Assembly (NCBI RefSeq): GCF_016904945.1
Contig: NZ_JADIKF010000040.1
Span: forward strand, 124,001-188,000
Reading direction: 5' to 3'
DNA from: Dyella mobilis
Lineage (GTDB): Bacteria > Pseudomonadota > Gammaproteobacteria > Xanthomonadales > Rhodanobacteraceae
DNA: 64,000 nt
Shown: positions 18,065-31,477 of the stretch, piece by piece
Layout: the number at the start of each line of letters is the position of its first letter
How positions within the stretch are numbered: the first letter of the stretch is position 1
The notes under the pieces: model-generated
Database searches by the model: none
What the model saw: only the letters and a program-made list of their open reading frames with translations
What the model was told of the DNA's origin: nothing
Position numbers and translations under genes: made by a program

Positions 18065-18937
18065 ATGAAGAAAACCAAGCGCGGCGGCGGACTGAACATC
18101 GGATCGGCGCTGGCGGCGCTGGCGGCCAAGGAAGGTCACGCGCTGGTGCAAGCCCTCGGTATGCACCAGGGCCATCATGGCGGTATCCACGAAACCCGCC
18201 GGGCATCCCGCCGCCTGCGCAGCCTGCTTGCCTTCGTTGCCTCTGCACGGGGGCAGCGCGAGGCTGAAGCACTCGACCGGTCGCTCAAAAAACTGACTCG
18301 GAGTTTTTCGACATTGCGCGATGCCCACGTGGCGGTACGCACCGCGCGAGTGCTCGCTGGCAGTGATGGAACGGGCCTTACGCCCGCCCTGCTGGAATTG
18401 CTCGAGCAACGCTGCGCAAACCTGCTGGATGCCGCACTGGAGCAAGATCCCGGATGGCAACGCCGTAGCGACAAAGCCCAACACATCGTTTCGACGATCA
18501 ATTCGCTGGACTGGCAGGCAATCAGCCTGGCAAGCGCCAAGCAAAGCTTGAGGCACAACATCGCACGCATGAAGAAGGCCCGTCGCGCCGCGCAGGAACT
18601 GCGCACCGATGACGCCTTTCACCGTTTGCGACGGCGCGGTCGCGAAGTTCGCTATCAACTCGAATTCCTGCGCAAGGCGCGGCACGCCGCCGGCTTAAAA
18701 AAAAGCTATGCACGGCATTACGCCAAGCGCATCAAGCGGCTTGGGCTGAGTATCGACCGCCTGGGCTGGCGCCAGGATTTTCAGGTGTTCCGGCAAGCGT
18801 TGGATCAATTGCCGGCGCACGCCGACGTGCAGACCCTGCGCGAGGCGCTAGCGAAAAAAGCGGTTCCTTCGTCGAGGCAACCGCCCCTCGGAGCCGGCGA
18901 CGATTCACGCGAAGCGACGCCCTCATCCATGCATTGA
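18065..18937 (+). CDS. CHAD-domain protein
   Basis: A 290-residue, very basic alpha-helical protein with a CHAD domain. The conserved His/Arg helices are visible: GGIHETRRASRRLRSLLAF, TLRDAHVAVRTARVL, and RLRRRGREVRYQLEFLR. CHAD domains are reported to bind inorganic polyphosphate. No CYTH or triphosphatase partner is next to it. It starts 39 bases after the glycosyltransferase and may share its transcript. Confidence 0.8.
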   Translation: MKKTKRGGGLNIGSALAALAAKEGHALVQALGMHQGHHGGIHETRRASRRLRSLLAFVASARGQREAEALDRSLKKLTRSFSTLRDAHVAVRTARVLAGSDGTGLTPALLELLEQRCANLLDAALEQDPGWQRRSDKAQHIVSTINSLDWQAISLASAKQSLRHNIARMKKARRAAQELRTDDAFHRLRRRGREVRYQLEFLRKARHAAGLKKSYARHYAKRIKRLGLSIDRLGWRQDFQVFRQALDQLPAHADVQTLREALAKKAVPSSRQPPLGAGDDSREATPSSMH

Positions 18938-18949
18938 CGCGCTACGCGC

Positions 18950-19387
18950 TCAATGACACACGAGCACGGGCACGTCGCAGCAGCTCAGCACCCGGTTCGT
19001 TTCGCTGCCCAGGAACATCCGGTCGAGCGTGGCGTAACCATGCGTGCTCATGACGATCAGATCGCAATGCTGCTGCTTGGCAGCGCCAATGATGGCCACG
19101 TACGGACGCCGGTCAAACGCGTAGCCGGCATCCGCCTCCACTCCGGCTGTGCTGGCCATGGCCCGGATGTCGTCCAGGTGCGCCTGAGCCCGGGCAATGG
19201 CCTTGTTCGTGTAGGAGTCTTCCATATGCCGGATCACGTCGGCGAAATAGGCGACCGCGGCGAGCGGGGTCAGCACGTGAAACGCGTAAATGCGCGCCTC
19301 CATCTTCCGTGCCAGCGCGATACCGATTTCCGCTGCATGCAAGGCATAGTCGGAACCGTCGGTGGGTATCAGTATGTGCGAGAACAT
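18950..19387 (-). CDS. Universal stress protein, UspA family
   Basis: A 145-residue single-domain Usp protein beginning FSHILIPTDGSDYALHA. The nucleotide-binding loop near the C-terminus reads STHGYATLDRMFLGSETNRV: the usual second Gly of Gx2Gx9G is replaced by Thr, so ATP binding may be weakened. The start at 19387 is set by a strong GGAGG eight bases upstream; a 14-codon extension is not protein-like. It is convergent with the CHAD gene, only 12 bases away. Confidence 0.88.
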   Translation of the reverse strand: MFSHILIPTDGSDYALHAAEIGIALARKMEARIYAFHVLTPLAAVAYFADVIRHMEDSYTNKAIARAQAHLDDIRAMASTAGVEADAGYAFDRRPYVAIIGAAKQQHCDLIVMSTHGYATLDRMFLGSETNRVLSCCDVPVLVCH

Positions 19388-19724
19388 GATGCCTCCAGAG
19401 GTCCGCAAACCCATTCGAACGCACCGCACTCACTCAGTCACAGGTCCGTGGCGGGCGCGAAAACCTGAGTTCGCGCTGCCGGATCTGCTGCAATTTTACA
19501 CCCGAGGCAGGTCGAACCGCAGGTACCGCGTGCCGGAGCGGTGTGTCCTGAGGGGGCGGCTTTGGCAGGGTCCGTCCAAACCTTGTCCAACCGCGATTCC
19601 GGCACCACATAGCACGATGTCTCCGGCCGTTCCGCAGGTAGTCGGGCGGGGCATGCCTTGCATTTCAACGCCGCCGAGCGGAGCCGCGCCGCCGGCAGGC
19701 AAACCCGTCGGCAAGAGGTGAATC
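19388..19724. other. Divergent intergenic region between usp and the sirtuin
   Basis: A 337-base GC-rich stretch. I see no gene, tRNA or strong repeat in it. It must hold the promoters of both flanking genes, but no clear -35/-10 pair stands out. GCAAGAGGTG precedes the sirtuin start. Confidence 0.35.
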
Positions 19725-21192
<1,468 letters not shown>

Positions 21193-21232
21193 AGCCGGCG
21201 AATGCCCCGGCGTGGGCCTGAGGAAGCATTTG

Positions 21233-22036
21233 CTATGCGAGTCCGGCAATGACCGCCCGTATCGTCAAGAACAGCCCTGCACAGATCATCGCGGCGCCGA
21301 TGACGCGCGCCATCCGATCACCACCCGATGCGAGACGCTCCAACGTGATGGCAGCCGTCACCACCGCCATCGCGCGTAGATCCATGACTCCGGAGATCAG
21401 CAGTACGGCGGTCAATCCAGCGCAGCAATGCACACAATGAATGCCGAGGCTCATGCCGTATCGCCACGCCGTGCCGACACGTGCCGGAAGACGGCGGCAG
21501 CACGCCGACCCGGCGCGGCAGCACGCAAGGTGCCGCGCCTTCCAAAGTGTGAATTGCAGGCCGCCGCCGACCAGCATCGCCATCCCCGTCGCCGCCGGAG
21601 TCAGGCGAGCCAGCGCAGGATGCTGCATCTCCAGGGCCATCAGCACAGCACCGATCGGGAAAATCGCCGCACCCAGCAACGCCCACACCAGGAAATATCC
21701 TGCACCGGCGATCACACTCAAGTACGTGGCCGTTGTCGCGAGGGAACCGGCCACAGCGGCGCGATAGCGCCACAGCATCGGCACCAGTGATGGCAGCATC
21801 ATCGCTATCATCATGGCGGTCCACATACCGACGAAAGACGCCGTGGCGGCGAACCAGGTTTCTCCCGGCAGGCGCATCCACGTCATCGACATGCTCCAGC
21901 CGCCGGGCATCGGCATCTCGTCCATCGACGACATGGGTGCGCCCCAAACGATCGTCATCGCTGCGCTGGAAACAAAGAGCAACGCAAAGACGGCAAAGAA
22001 GGCCTGGCTGGAAACACGTTGGGATAGCCGTGACAT
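21233..22036 (-). CDS. DUF2182 predicted metal-binding integral membrane protein
   Basis: A 267-residue protein with six to seven hydrophobic segments. Met-rich stretches (MSSMDEMPMPGGWSMSMTWM and MWTAMMIAMMLPSLVPM) and Cys-rich segments (HLACCRAGSACC, GIHCVHCC) match DUF2182, a family thought to handle metal ions, probably copper, in the inner membrane. The start at 22036 follows GGAG by eight bases. It is 17 bases downstream of the DUF899 gene, in an apparent operon. Biochemical function is unknown. Confidence 0.8.
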   Translation of the reverse strand: MSRLSQRVSSQAFFAVFALLFVSSAAMTIVWGAPMSSMDEMPMPGGWSMSMTWMRLPGETWFAATASFVGMWTAMMIAMMLPSLVPMLWRYRAAVAGSLATTATYLSVIAGAGYFLVWALLGAAIFPIGAVLMALEMQHPALARLTPAATGMAMLVGGGLQFTLWKARHLACCRAGSACCRRLPARVGTAWRYGMSLGIHCVHCCAGLTAVLLISGVMDLRAMAVVTAAITLERLASGGDRMARVIGAAMICAGLFLTIRAVIAGLA

Positions 22037-22053
22037 GGCGCGCTCCAGGTGGT

Positions 22054-22830
22054 TCAAGGTTTGTCGTATCGATCGTGATGCCGCCACCAGACACCGGTTT
22101 CGTTGCGTCCCTTCGGCGCGCGGTCCAGCCATTGGTAGGAACCCCACAGCACGTCGAGACCACGGGAAAACGTGGAATACGTGTGATAGATGACGCCGTC
22201 TTCGAGCACGAAAGCACTCATGCCTGGGCGGTCGCGATGATAGGTCGGCTGATCGACGCCGCTCATCGCCGCCATCTGCGCACCCGGACCTTCTTCGCGC
22301 GCTCCCTCGACGCAACACGATGCACGTGCAGGCTCGCGCCGATAGTTGTATTCGACGCTGCCGCCGTGCGCCTGCTCATCGGTAAACCACACACCGAAAT
22401 CACTGTTGAAATCGCTGGCGGACGACGAAGCCCAGGGAAAACTCCAGCCCATGCGCTTCTCGTACGCTTGCAGCGTCGGCAGTGGTGCTCGCGAAACGGC
22501 CCACAGCATGACGTCGTGATGGGGCAGATGCGCGGCGAACCCGTTGAAGCCGTCGGCAATCATGGAACAGGAGGCGCAACCCGCCTCGTAGTCAGGCCCG
22601 TACATGAAGTGATACACGAGCAGCTGCGAACGGCCTTGAAAAAGATCGGCCAGCCCGACACGACCGTGCTCGGTATCGAAAGCGTAGGCCTTTTCCACCC
22701 GTACCCACGGCAGCGCTTGCCGTTGCCGGGCCAGCGCATCGCTCTGGCGAGTCAGCGCTTTTTCCGCCTGGAGCAGTTCGATTCTCGCGGCCAGCCAGTC
22801 TTCGCGTGTTCCGGTGCTATGCGTAGTCAT
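22054..22830 (-). CDS. DUF899 thioredoxin-like protein
   Basis: A 258-residue DUF899-family protein with a thioredoxin-like fold. LLVYHFMYGPDYEAGCASC holds a CxxC motif at the usual redox position; SDFGVWFTDEQ, SAFVLEDGVIYHTYSTFSRG and a C-terminal WWRHHDRYD are family signatures. Start 22830 is preferred because GGAG lies ten bases upstream; an ATG five codons earlier overlaps that site. It diverges from the regulator at 22952 and precedes the DUF2182 gene. A redox or disulfide role is inferred from fold only. Confidence 0.82.
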   Translation of the reverse strand: MTTHSTGTREDWLAARIELLQAEKALTRQSDALARQRQALPWVRVEKAYAFDTEHGRVGLADLFQGRSQLLVYHFMYGPDYEAGCASCSMIADGFNGFAAHLPHHDVMLWAVSRAPLPTLQAYEKRMGWSFPWASSSASDFNSDFGVWFTDEQAHGGSVEYNYRREPARASCCVEGAREEGPGAQMAAMSGVDQPTYHRDRPGMSAFVLEDGVIYHTYSTFSRGLDVLWGSYQWLDRAPKGRNETGVWWRHHDRYDKP

Positions 22831-22951
22831 TGCCTTTTCTCCCATGGGTGCGACGTTCGGCTCGCCCCGTTTCGACAGTTAGTGGGTGGTGCTGGGTTAG
22901 ATTAGGTACCGGGCACGCAACGGTGGGAGTGACAAATGTGGCGGGATTCCG

Positions 22952-24172
22952 ATGGATTCGTTGATCACGGCCGCGGCACGCTCGCTCGCCGCGGGTGACC
23001 CGCTCGGCGCGCTGAAGCGGGTGGCGTTGCGCGACGACGCCCCTGCCCTTGCGCTGCGCGGCATTGCCATGGCCCAGCTTGGCGACCTGGTGCGCGCCCG
23101 CACCTTGCTGCGCAGCGCCGCGCGCGCATTTGGCGCAAAGGAATCGCTTGCTCGGGCGCGCTGCGTGGTGGCCGAGGCGGAGGTGGCACTCGTTTCGCGC
23201 GACCTTGGCTGGTCCGCGAAATCGCTCGATGCGGCGCGAACCACGCTGGAACAACACGGTGACCGGGTCAACGCCGCACATGCGCGTTACCTCGAAGCGC
23301 GGCGCCTGCTTTTGATCGGCCATCTGGATGAGGCCGAAATGACGCTGAGCGAACTGAACCCTGCCGCCCAGCCTCCCGCCTTGCAGGCTTCCCACGAACT
23401 GGTGCTGGCCGGCATCGCGATGCGCCGCCTGCGAATAAAGACCGCGCGCGCCGCATTGGAACGCGCCACCAAGGCCGCCCTGGCCGCGCGCATTCCCGCA
23501 CTCGCCGCAGAAGTCGAAAGCGCCACACAGGTGCTGTTGGCGCCAGCTGCAAGACTGCTCGATCGCGGACAACGGCGCGAGGTATCGCTGGAGGACGTCG
23601 AAGCTTTGCAGGCGTCGGGAAAACTGATCGTCGATGCCTGCCGCTATCTCGTGCGCGACGCGCAAAACACCGCGGAGCTCGTCACCCGCCCAGTATTGTT
23701 TGCACTGGTGCGTGCGTTAGGCGAAGCATGGCCCGCCGATGTACCCAGAGACGAACTGATCACCCGCGCATTCGGCACGACGTTTATCGACGAATCGCAT
23801 CGCGCCCGCTTGCGCGTGGAGATCGGCAGGCTGCGCCGCATACTGCACTCGTTGGCCGATATCGTAGCGACCAAGCGAGGGTTTACCCTGGCGCCTCACT
23901 GCGCACGCGAAGTAGTGGTGCTGACACGGCCGATGGAAGACCAGCACGCCGGCGTGCTCGCCTTTCTTGCCGACGGCGAAGCATGGGCGAGCTCTGCGCT
24001 GGCATTGGCACTCGGCACCAGCCAGCGCAGCGTGCAGCGCGCACTCGATGCCTTGGCCGAAGCAGGCAAAGTGCAGTCGTTTGGCCACGGCAGATCGCGC
24101 CGCTGGATGACGCCGCCCGTACCGGGATTCGCGACGACCTTGTTACTCCCTGCACCACTGCCGGATGACTAA
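22952..24172 (+). CDS. TPR-like transcriptional regulator with two winged-helix regions
   Basis: A 406-residue protein that I cannot tie to a named regulator. Residues 1-180 are Ala/Leu-rich helical pairs like TPR repeats. Residues about 225-315 (RPVLFALVRALGEAWP, then RARLRVEIGRLRRIL and ATKRGFTLAP) look like an OmpR/SARP-type winged helix. Residues about 325-395 (SSALALALGTSQRSVQRALDAL, then a GHGRSRRW wing) look like a second, MarR/FaeA-like winged helix. It diverges from DUF899-DUF2182 across about 120 bases and is 33 bases upstream of a beta-propeller gene, so it likely controls this small group. Confidence 0.65.
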   Translation: MDSLITAAARSLAAGDPLGALKRVALRDDAPALALRGIAMAQLGDLVRARTLLRSAARAFGAKESLARARCVVAEAEVALVSRDLGWSAKSLDAARTTLEQHGDRVNAAHARYLEARRLLLIGHLDEAEMTLSELNPAAQPPALQASHELVLAGIAMRRLRIKTARAALERATKAALAARIPALAAEVESATQVLLAPAARLLDRGQRREVSLEDVEALQASGKLIVDACRYLVRDAQNTAELVTRPVLFALVRALGEAWPADVPRDELITRAFGTTFIDESHRARLRVEIGRLRRILHSLADIVATKRGFTLAPHCAREVVVLTRPMEDQHAGVLAFLADGEAWASSALALALGTSQRSVQRALDALAEAGKVQSFGHGRSRRWMTPPVPGFATTLLLPAPLPDD

Positions 24173-24205
24173 GATGACCGCGTCCCCCCATACCAGGGTA
24201 TCCAC

Positions 24206-24844
24206 GTGAAACACTCAACCGCTGAAATCCTGCGGGAATACGGCCCATTTCCCGGCGTCGACAAAATCGGCGGCGTCAGCTTCGACGGCGAACGCGTCTG
24301 GTTTGCCGCAGGCGAAACACTGCAAGCCTTCGATCCCGCCAATGGAAGCAGCGTGCGCTCGATCCAGGTGCCCGCGCACGCGGGAACGGCTTTTGACGGT
24401 AAGCATCTGTACCAGCTCGCCGACGAGCAGATCCGCAAAATCGACCCGAACACCGGCCAGGTGCTGGCCACCATTCCGGCACCCGCGGGCGGCGGCTCCG
24501 GCATGGCCTGGGCGGAAGGCTCGCTATGGGTGGGCCAGTACCGCAACCGCAAGATCCATCAGGTCGACCCGGACACCGGCGCCATCCTGCGCACCATCGA
24601 ATCAAACCGCTTCGTCACCGGCGTCACCTGGGTGGAAGGCGAGCTGTGGCACGCCACCTGGGAGGACGAGCAAAGCGAGATCAGGCGCATCGATCCGCAC
24701 AACGGCGAGGTGCTGGAGCGCCTGGAGATGCCCACTGGCACGTTTGTGTCGGGGCTGGAATCCGATGGCGGAGAGCGATTCTTTTGCGGAGGCGGTGGCA
24801 GCGGCAAGGTGCGGGTAGTACGGCGGCCTCCTCGTACTTCATGA
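24206..24844 (+). CDS. Beta-propeller protein (glutaminyl cyclotransferase-like / YVTN-like)
   Basis: A 212-residue protein made of repeated blades: GVSFDGERVWFAAGETLQAFD, GTAFDGKHLYQLADEQIRKID, GMAWAEGSLWVGQYRNRKIHQVD and a fourth similar unit, about 40 residues apart. Each unit follows a WxxG...I..iDPxTG rhythm. There is no signal peptide, so it should be cytoplasmic. Similar proteins are annotated as glutamine cyclotransferases, but the short length and lack of a recognisable active site make that uncertain. Its 3' end overlaps hipA by six bases. Confidence 0.6.
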   Translation: MKHSTAEILREYGPFPGVDKIGGVSFDGERVWFAAGETLQAFDPANGSSVRSIQVPAHAGTAFDGKHLYQLADEQIRKIDPNTGQVLATIPAPAGGGSGMAWAEGSLWVGQYRNRKIHQVDPDTGAILRTIESNRFVTGVTWVEGELWHATWEDEQSEIRRIDPHNGEVLERLEMPTGTFVSGLESDGGERFFCGGGGSGKVRVVRRPPRTS

Positions 24845-26179
24845 ACCCGCCGCCTCAAGCGCACCGGCGGCCTGCGCTAGGCCGCCAAGAATAGTTTCGG
24901 CGACAACCTGAGAGAAATTCTGCGGCAGATCAGCATGAACCTCGGCGATGACTGCCGGCGTGCGCGCCAGAATCTCTTCGATGATCGGCTCAGCGGTTGG
25001 TGCGTAGCCGACCTGCTGCGCCGTGCTGTTGAAATGCCGGCGCTGAATGCGCTGCATGGCGTAGTGCCTGTTCTTGCCTAGCAAGGCCATCGCCAGTTTA
25101 ATGTCGTGGGACGACCACTGCCGCGGCCCGTTACCCAACACGGGGTAGGCCGACATCACGTCATACAAGCGGGTTAACTGGAAACGACCGCGCGGCAGCA
25201 ACTGGATACTGAAGTTCTTGGCATGTCCGTCTGGTGCACGCAGGAGCCAGAACAAAACCTGTGCGGCCATCAACGTCTTCATATCCGCCTCGGCGTTGAC
25301 CGAGTGCCGTAGCGTAGCGAACAGGGCCTTGAGCCCCGGTCCACCTTCGTTCTCATATTTGCGCAGCGGCGAGCAAGCTTCTACCTGGCAGAAATCCTCC
25401 TGTGGCAGTCGCATGATCCATTGTCCATTGGGTGCGACACGCCGGTCGAAGCGCTCAACAACCAGCACCCGCTGCTTGCCGAAGCTTTCGATACTGGCAT
25501 CGGCAACGCCAAACCCGTAGGCCTTCAACAGCCGCAGACACAGCCATTCGTTATCAACCGAGGTGGTGAAATCTGCCTGCCGTCCACCCACCAAACCGAG
25601 AGGAAGCTTGAAGATGTGACTGGTGGGCGTCGCCCCATGAGGCACGCACCATTTTCCCTCCCAACGCAGGAAAGCGGTTTTTTCCTGGGCACCCGCTAGC
25701 GAAATACGAAAATCAGCGTACGGATCCCCGTTAGGTGCGAAGGCACGCGGCGATGTGGCTTCAATCAGATGCCGTTCGATGCCCTCCTCGGATAGGACCG
25801 TTCCTTCGATACGGTCGAACCCTTCCGGCGCCTCGTCCTCATCCAATATCTGCACCGCACCCACGCAATCGCGACCGATGGCCTTGAGGAGATCGAAAGG
25901 ATCAGTCGAACCCGTCTTGAAGCGCTCAGCCGCACGCCTGCGAATCGCTTCGCTGTCAGGCAGGAGATTGTCGAAATAGTTGGCGACCTTCTCACCCTTC
26001 AAAGGCAGGTTCTGCAGGTTGAAAGGCAGTGACAGAGAAAGGGGGCGGCCGACGTCGGCGCTCACCCAGTCCGCGTCGTAGTGCAAAGCCATCTCCCCGC
26101 GCGCGGGTATAGTCCATCGACCCACGCGTATACCGTTGGTCCAGATGGAAAGACTGCGGCTATGCGATTTGCGGCCCAC
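24839..26179 (-). CDS. hipA: HipA-family Ser/Thr kinase toxin
   Basis: A 446-residue HipA homologue, close to the 440 of the E. coli toxin. The N-terminal part has PFNLQNLPLKGEKVANYFDNLLPD; SLAGAQEKTAFL is the activation/autophosphorylation region; HIFKLPLG carries the ATP-binding Lys; PDGHAKNFSI is the catalytic loop Asp/Asn; LYDVMSAYP carries the metal Asp. All key residues appear intact, so it should be an active kinase toxin, possibly aimed at glutamyl-tRNA synthetase as in E. coli. The start is GTG at 26179, two bases after the hipB stop; upstream in-frame sequence overlaps hipB. GC content looks lower than in neighbours, which hints at transfer. Confidence 0.88.
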   Translation of the reverse strand: MGRKSHSRSLSIWTNGIRVGRWTIPARGEMALHYDADWVSADVGRPLSLSLPFNLQNLPLKGEKVANYFDNLLPDSEAIRRRAAERFKTGSTDPFDLLKAIGRDCVGAVQILDEDEAPEGFDRIEGTVLSEEGIERHLIEATSPRAFAPNGDPYADFRISLAGAQEKTAFLRWEGKWCVPHGATPTSHIFKLPLGLVGGRQADFTTSVDNEWLCLRLLKAYGFGVADASIESFGKQRVLVVERFDRRVAPNGQWIMRLPQEDFCQVEACSPLRKYENEGGPGLKALFATLRHSVNAEADMKTLMAAQVLFWLLRAPDGHAKNFSIQLLPRGRFQLTRLYDVMSAYPVLGNGPRQWSSHDIKLAMALLGKNRHYAMQRIQRRHFNSTAQQVGYAPTAEPIIEEILARTPAVIAEVHADLPQNFSQVVAETILGGLAQAAGALEAAGS

Positions 26180-26180
26180 G

Positions 26181-26441
26181 TCACCAGTCCGTTTGCACGC
26201 TGGACGAATGGTTGCCGGAGCGCGGACCGATAGCGAGTTCCAAGCCGAGCGCGGAGCACCAGGCCAACAGTTGCTCCACACTCAACTCGTGCGCATTCAT
26301 TTCCAAATGTGACACCCGCGACTGGCTCAAGCCAATGCGGCCCGCCAAGGCCGCCTGAGTAAGCCCCTGAGCCTTGCGGGCGGCCTGCAGCATCAATGCA
26401 AGTTGCGGTGCGGTGACCAGGACCTGGGATGGCAAGGCCAT
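26181..26441 (-). CDS. hipB: HipB-family antitoxin, XRE repressor
   Basis: An 86-residue protein with a Cro/C1 helix-turn-helix (about residues 13-68): ARKAQGLTQAALAGRIGLSQ, then SRVSHLEMN. It should neutralise HipA and repress the operon by binding the AT-rich repeats directly upstream. The C-terminal tail (SGNHSSSVQTDW, ending in Trp) resembles the HipB degradation tail. It lies immediately before hipA. Confidence 0.88.
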   Translation of the reverse strand: MALPSQVLVTAPQLALMLQAARKAQGLTQAALAGRIGLSQSRVSHLEMNAHELSVEQLLAWCSALGLELAIGPRSGNHSSSVQTDW

Positions 26442-26604
26442 ATCAAAATACCTGAAATCCGAATAAACGAATAATATTCGAATACAAGATATACGTCAAA
26501 TATTCGAATTTCAGATATTTAGCAAACCCGAGGAGCGGCTCGATGAAAGGCGAGCGTAAACCGGTAGTTTTTGACAGCTGGCGTTGGCCCTGGATGACCC
26601 TATT
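26442..26604 (-). promoter_or_regulatory. hipB: hipBA promoter and operator region
   Basis: An AT-rich island in a GC-rich window. AATATTCGAAT occurs twice, at 26473-26483 and 26499-26509, 26 bases apart. They are flanked by a longer inverted pair: AAATACCTGAAATCC at 26445-26459 and GAATTTCAGATATTT at 26506-26520 match as inverted copies at 13 of 15 positions. This is the usual layout for cooperative binding of HipB dimers. Toward guaA (26521-26604) I see no terminator. Confidence 0.65.
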
Positions 26605-28188
<1,584 letters not shown>

Positions 28189-28316
28189 AGAGCCGGGAAT
28201 CGGGAATGGGAAGTCGGGAATCGGAAAAGCAAAAGCTCTGATCTTTTCAGGTCTGGAAACGAAACCGGGAATCGTTATTGACGATTCCCGATTCGCTATG
28301 CTCCATTCCCGGCCCT
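28189..28316. repeat. GGGAATCG-type repeat in the guaB-guaA spacer
   Basis: The spacer is built from copies of GGGAATCGGGAATGGGAA (28194-28225) and their inverse (28281-28312). The central part GGGAATCGT (28267-28275) / ACGATTCCC (28281-28289) folds into a nine-base hairpin with loop TATTG. From memory, similar GGGAATCGGGAAT runs are common between genes in Xanthomonadales. The structure lies in the guaBA transcript and may set the guaA:guaB ratio. Confidence 0.7.
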
Positions 28317-29986
<1,670 letters not shown>

Positions 29987-30841
29987 TCAAGCCTTGCGCG
30001 CCTCAGCGGCTTCCAGCGTATTTTCCATCAGGGTGGCCACGGTCATCGGGCCGACACCGCCGGGAACCGGCGTGATCCAGCTTGCACGCTGCGAGGCCAC
30101 TTCGAAGTCGACATCGCCGACCAGCCGCCCGTCATCGAGACGGTTGATGCCAACATCCACCACCACCGCACCGGGCTTGATCCATTCACCCTTCACCAGG
30201 CCCGGCTTGCCGACGGCAACCACCAGAATGTCGGCCTGGCGCACGAAGTGCTCCAGATCGCGCGTGAAACGATGGCAACACGTGGTGGTGCAACCGGCAA
30301 TCAGCAGTTCCAGGGCCAGCGGACGCCCCACGTGATTGGAGACGCCGACCACCACCGCGTGCTGGCCGCGTACGGGACGATCGGTGTGGCCCAGCAGGGT
30401 CATCACACCTTTGGGGGTGCACGGCCGCAGGCCAAAGCGGCGCAGCGCCAGGCGGCCGACATTGACGGCCTGGAAACCGTCCACGTCCTTGCCCGGATCG
30501 ATGCGATCGACCAGCGCATCCTCGTTGATGTGTTCGGGCAATGGCGACTGCACCAGAATGCCGTGCACCGCCGGGTCGGCGTTGAGCCGGTCGATCAGCG
30601 CAAACAGTTCTTCCTGGGTGGTGCTGGATGGCAGGTCATAGTCGAAGGACCGAAACCCTACCTGGTGGCAGGCCTTGCGCTTGTTGCGCACATAGACCGA
30701 AGAGGCGGCATCGTCCCCTACCAGCACCACGGCCAGGCCGGGCTCGACCCTGCCCTGTGCCTTGCGTTCGCTCACGCGTTTGCCGATGCGCTCCAGCAAT
30801 TCCTGGGCGATGCGTTTACCGTCGAGGATACGTGCGCTCAT
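29987..30841 (-). CDS. folD: Methylenetetrahydrofolate dehydrogenase / cyclohydrolase
   Basis: A 284-residue bifunctional enzyme of one-carbon metabolism. [15 protein letters not shown] carries the catalytic Tyr and Lys, VQSPLPEHI and [15 protein letters not shown] bind folate, and [17 protein letters not shown] is the NADP-binding part. The start at 30841 is preceded by CAGGAAAA; a longer in-frame start would add a 34-residue non-conserved tail. It diverges from the acetyltransferase gene. Confidence 0.95.
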   Translation of the reverse strand: MSARILDGKRIAQELLERIGKRVSERKAQGRVEPGLAVVLVGDDAASSVYVRNKRKACHQVGFRSFDYDLPSSTTQEELFALIDRLNADPAVHGILVQSPLPEHINEDALVDRIDPGKDVDGFQAVNVGRLALRRFGLRPCTPKGVMTLLGHTDRPVRGQHAVVVGVSNHVGRPLALELLIAGCTTTCCHRFTRDLEHFVRQADILVVAVGKPGLVKGEWIKPGAVVVDVGINRLDDGRLVGDVDFEVASQRASWITPVPGGVGPMTVATLMENTLEAAEARKA

Positions 30842-30910
30842 GGTGTTTTCCTGTCCCGCCAAACGCGACATTATCCCGACTCCAACCTGAGCACACAAAC
30901 CTTGCCGCCC

Positions 30911-31477
30911 ATGCCGCTTACCCACCGTTCCGAGTCGAAGCATCTAGATGCCCCGCCTTTATCCTTGCGCCCATGGCATGACGATGACGTGCCGGCCCTG
31001 CACGAAGCGGTGCGGGAATCACTGGACAGCCTGGGACGCTGGCTGTCTTGGTGTACGGCCGGCTACGATCTGGACGCCGCACGCGCGCGCGTCACCCATT
31101 GTGTACAGAGCTGGGAAACGGGTGAGCGCTATGCGTTCGCCGTCTTCGACGCGCGCCATCGACTGGTCGGCGGCGTGGGGCTCAACCAGATCGACGAGCG
31201 CGATCTGCGCGCCAACCTGGGGTATTGGATACGCAGCTCCGCCACCGGCAACGGCTACGCGGCGCGAGCCGGTCGCGCGGCCGCGGCATTCGGCTTCGAA
31301 ACACTGGCTTTGCGCCGCATTGAAATCGTCGCCGCGGTCAACAACCTCGCCAGCCAGCGCTGCGCCGAGCTGATCGGCGCCAGGCGCGAAGGTATTGCCC
31401 GCCAGCGCATATGCACGCAGGGGCTGTCGCACGACGCCGTCATCTATGGATTGATTCCCAGCGATCTCGCCGGCTAG
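30911..31477 (+). CDS. GNAT N-acetyltransferase, RimJ/RimL type
   Basis: A 188-residue GNAT protein. [18 protein letters not shown] opens the fold, [19 protein letters not shown] contains the acetyl-CoA loop, and [28 protein letters not shown] is the typical RimJ/RimL C-terminal half. It likely acetylates a ribosomal-protein or other N-terminal amine; the substrate is not known. The stop overlaps that of moeB by four bases, tail to tail. Confidence 0.82.
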   Translation: MPLTHRSESKHLDAPPLSLRPWHDDDVPALHEAVRESLDSLGRWLSWCTAGYDLDAARARVTHCVQSWETGERYAFAVFDARHRLVGGVGLNQIDERDLRANLGYWIRSSATGNGYAARAGRAAAAFGFETLALRRIEIVAAVNNLASQRCAELIGARREGIARQRICTQGLSHDAVIYGLIPSDLAG

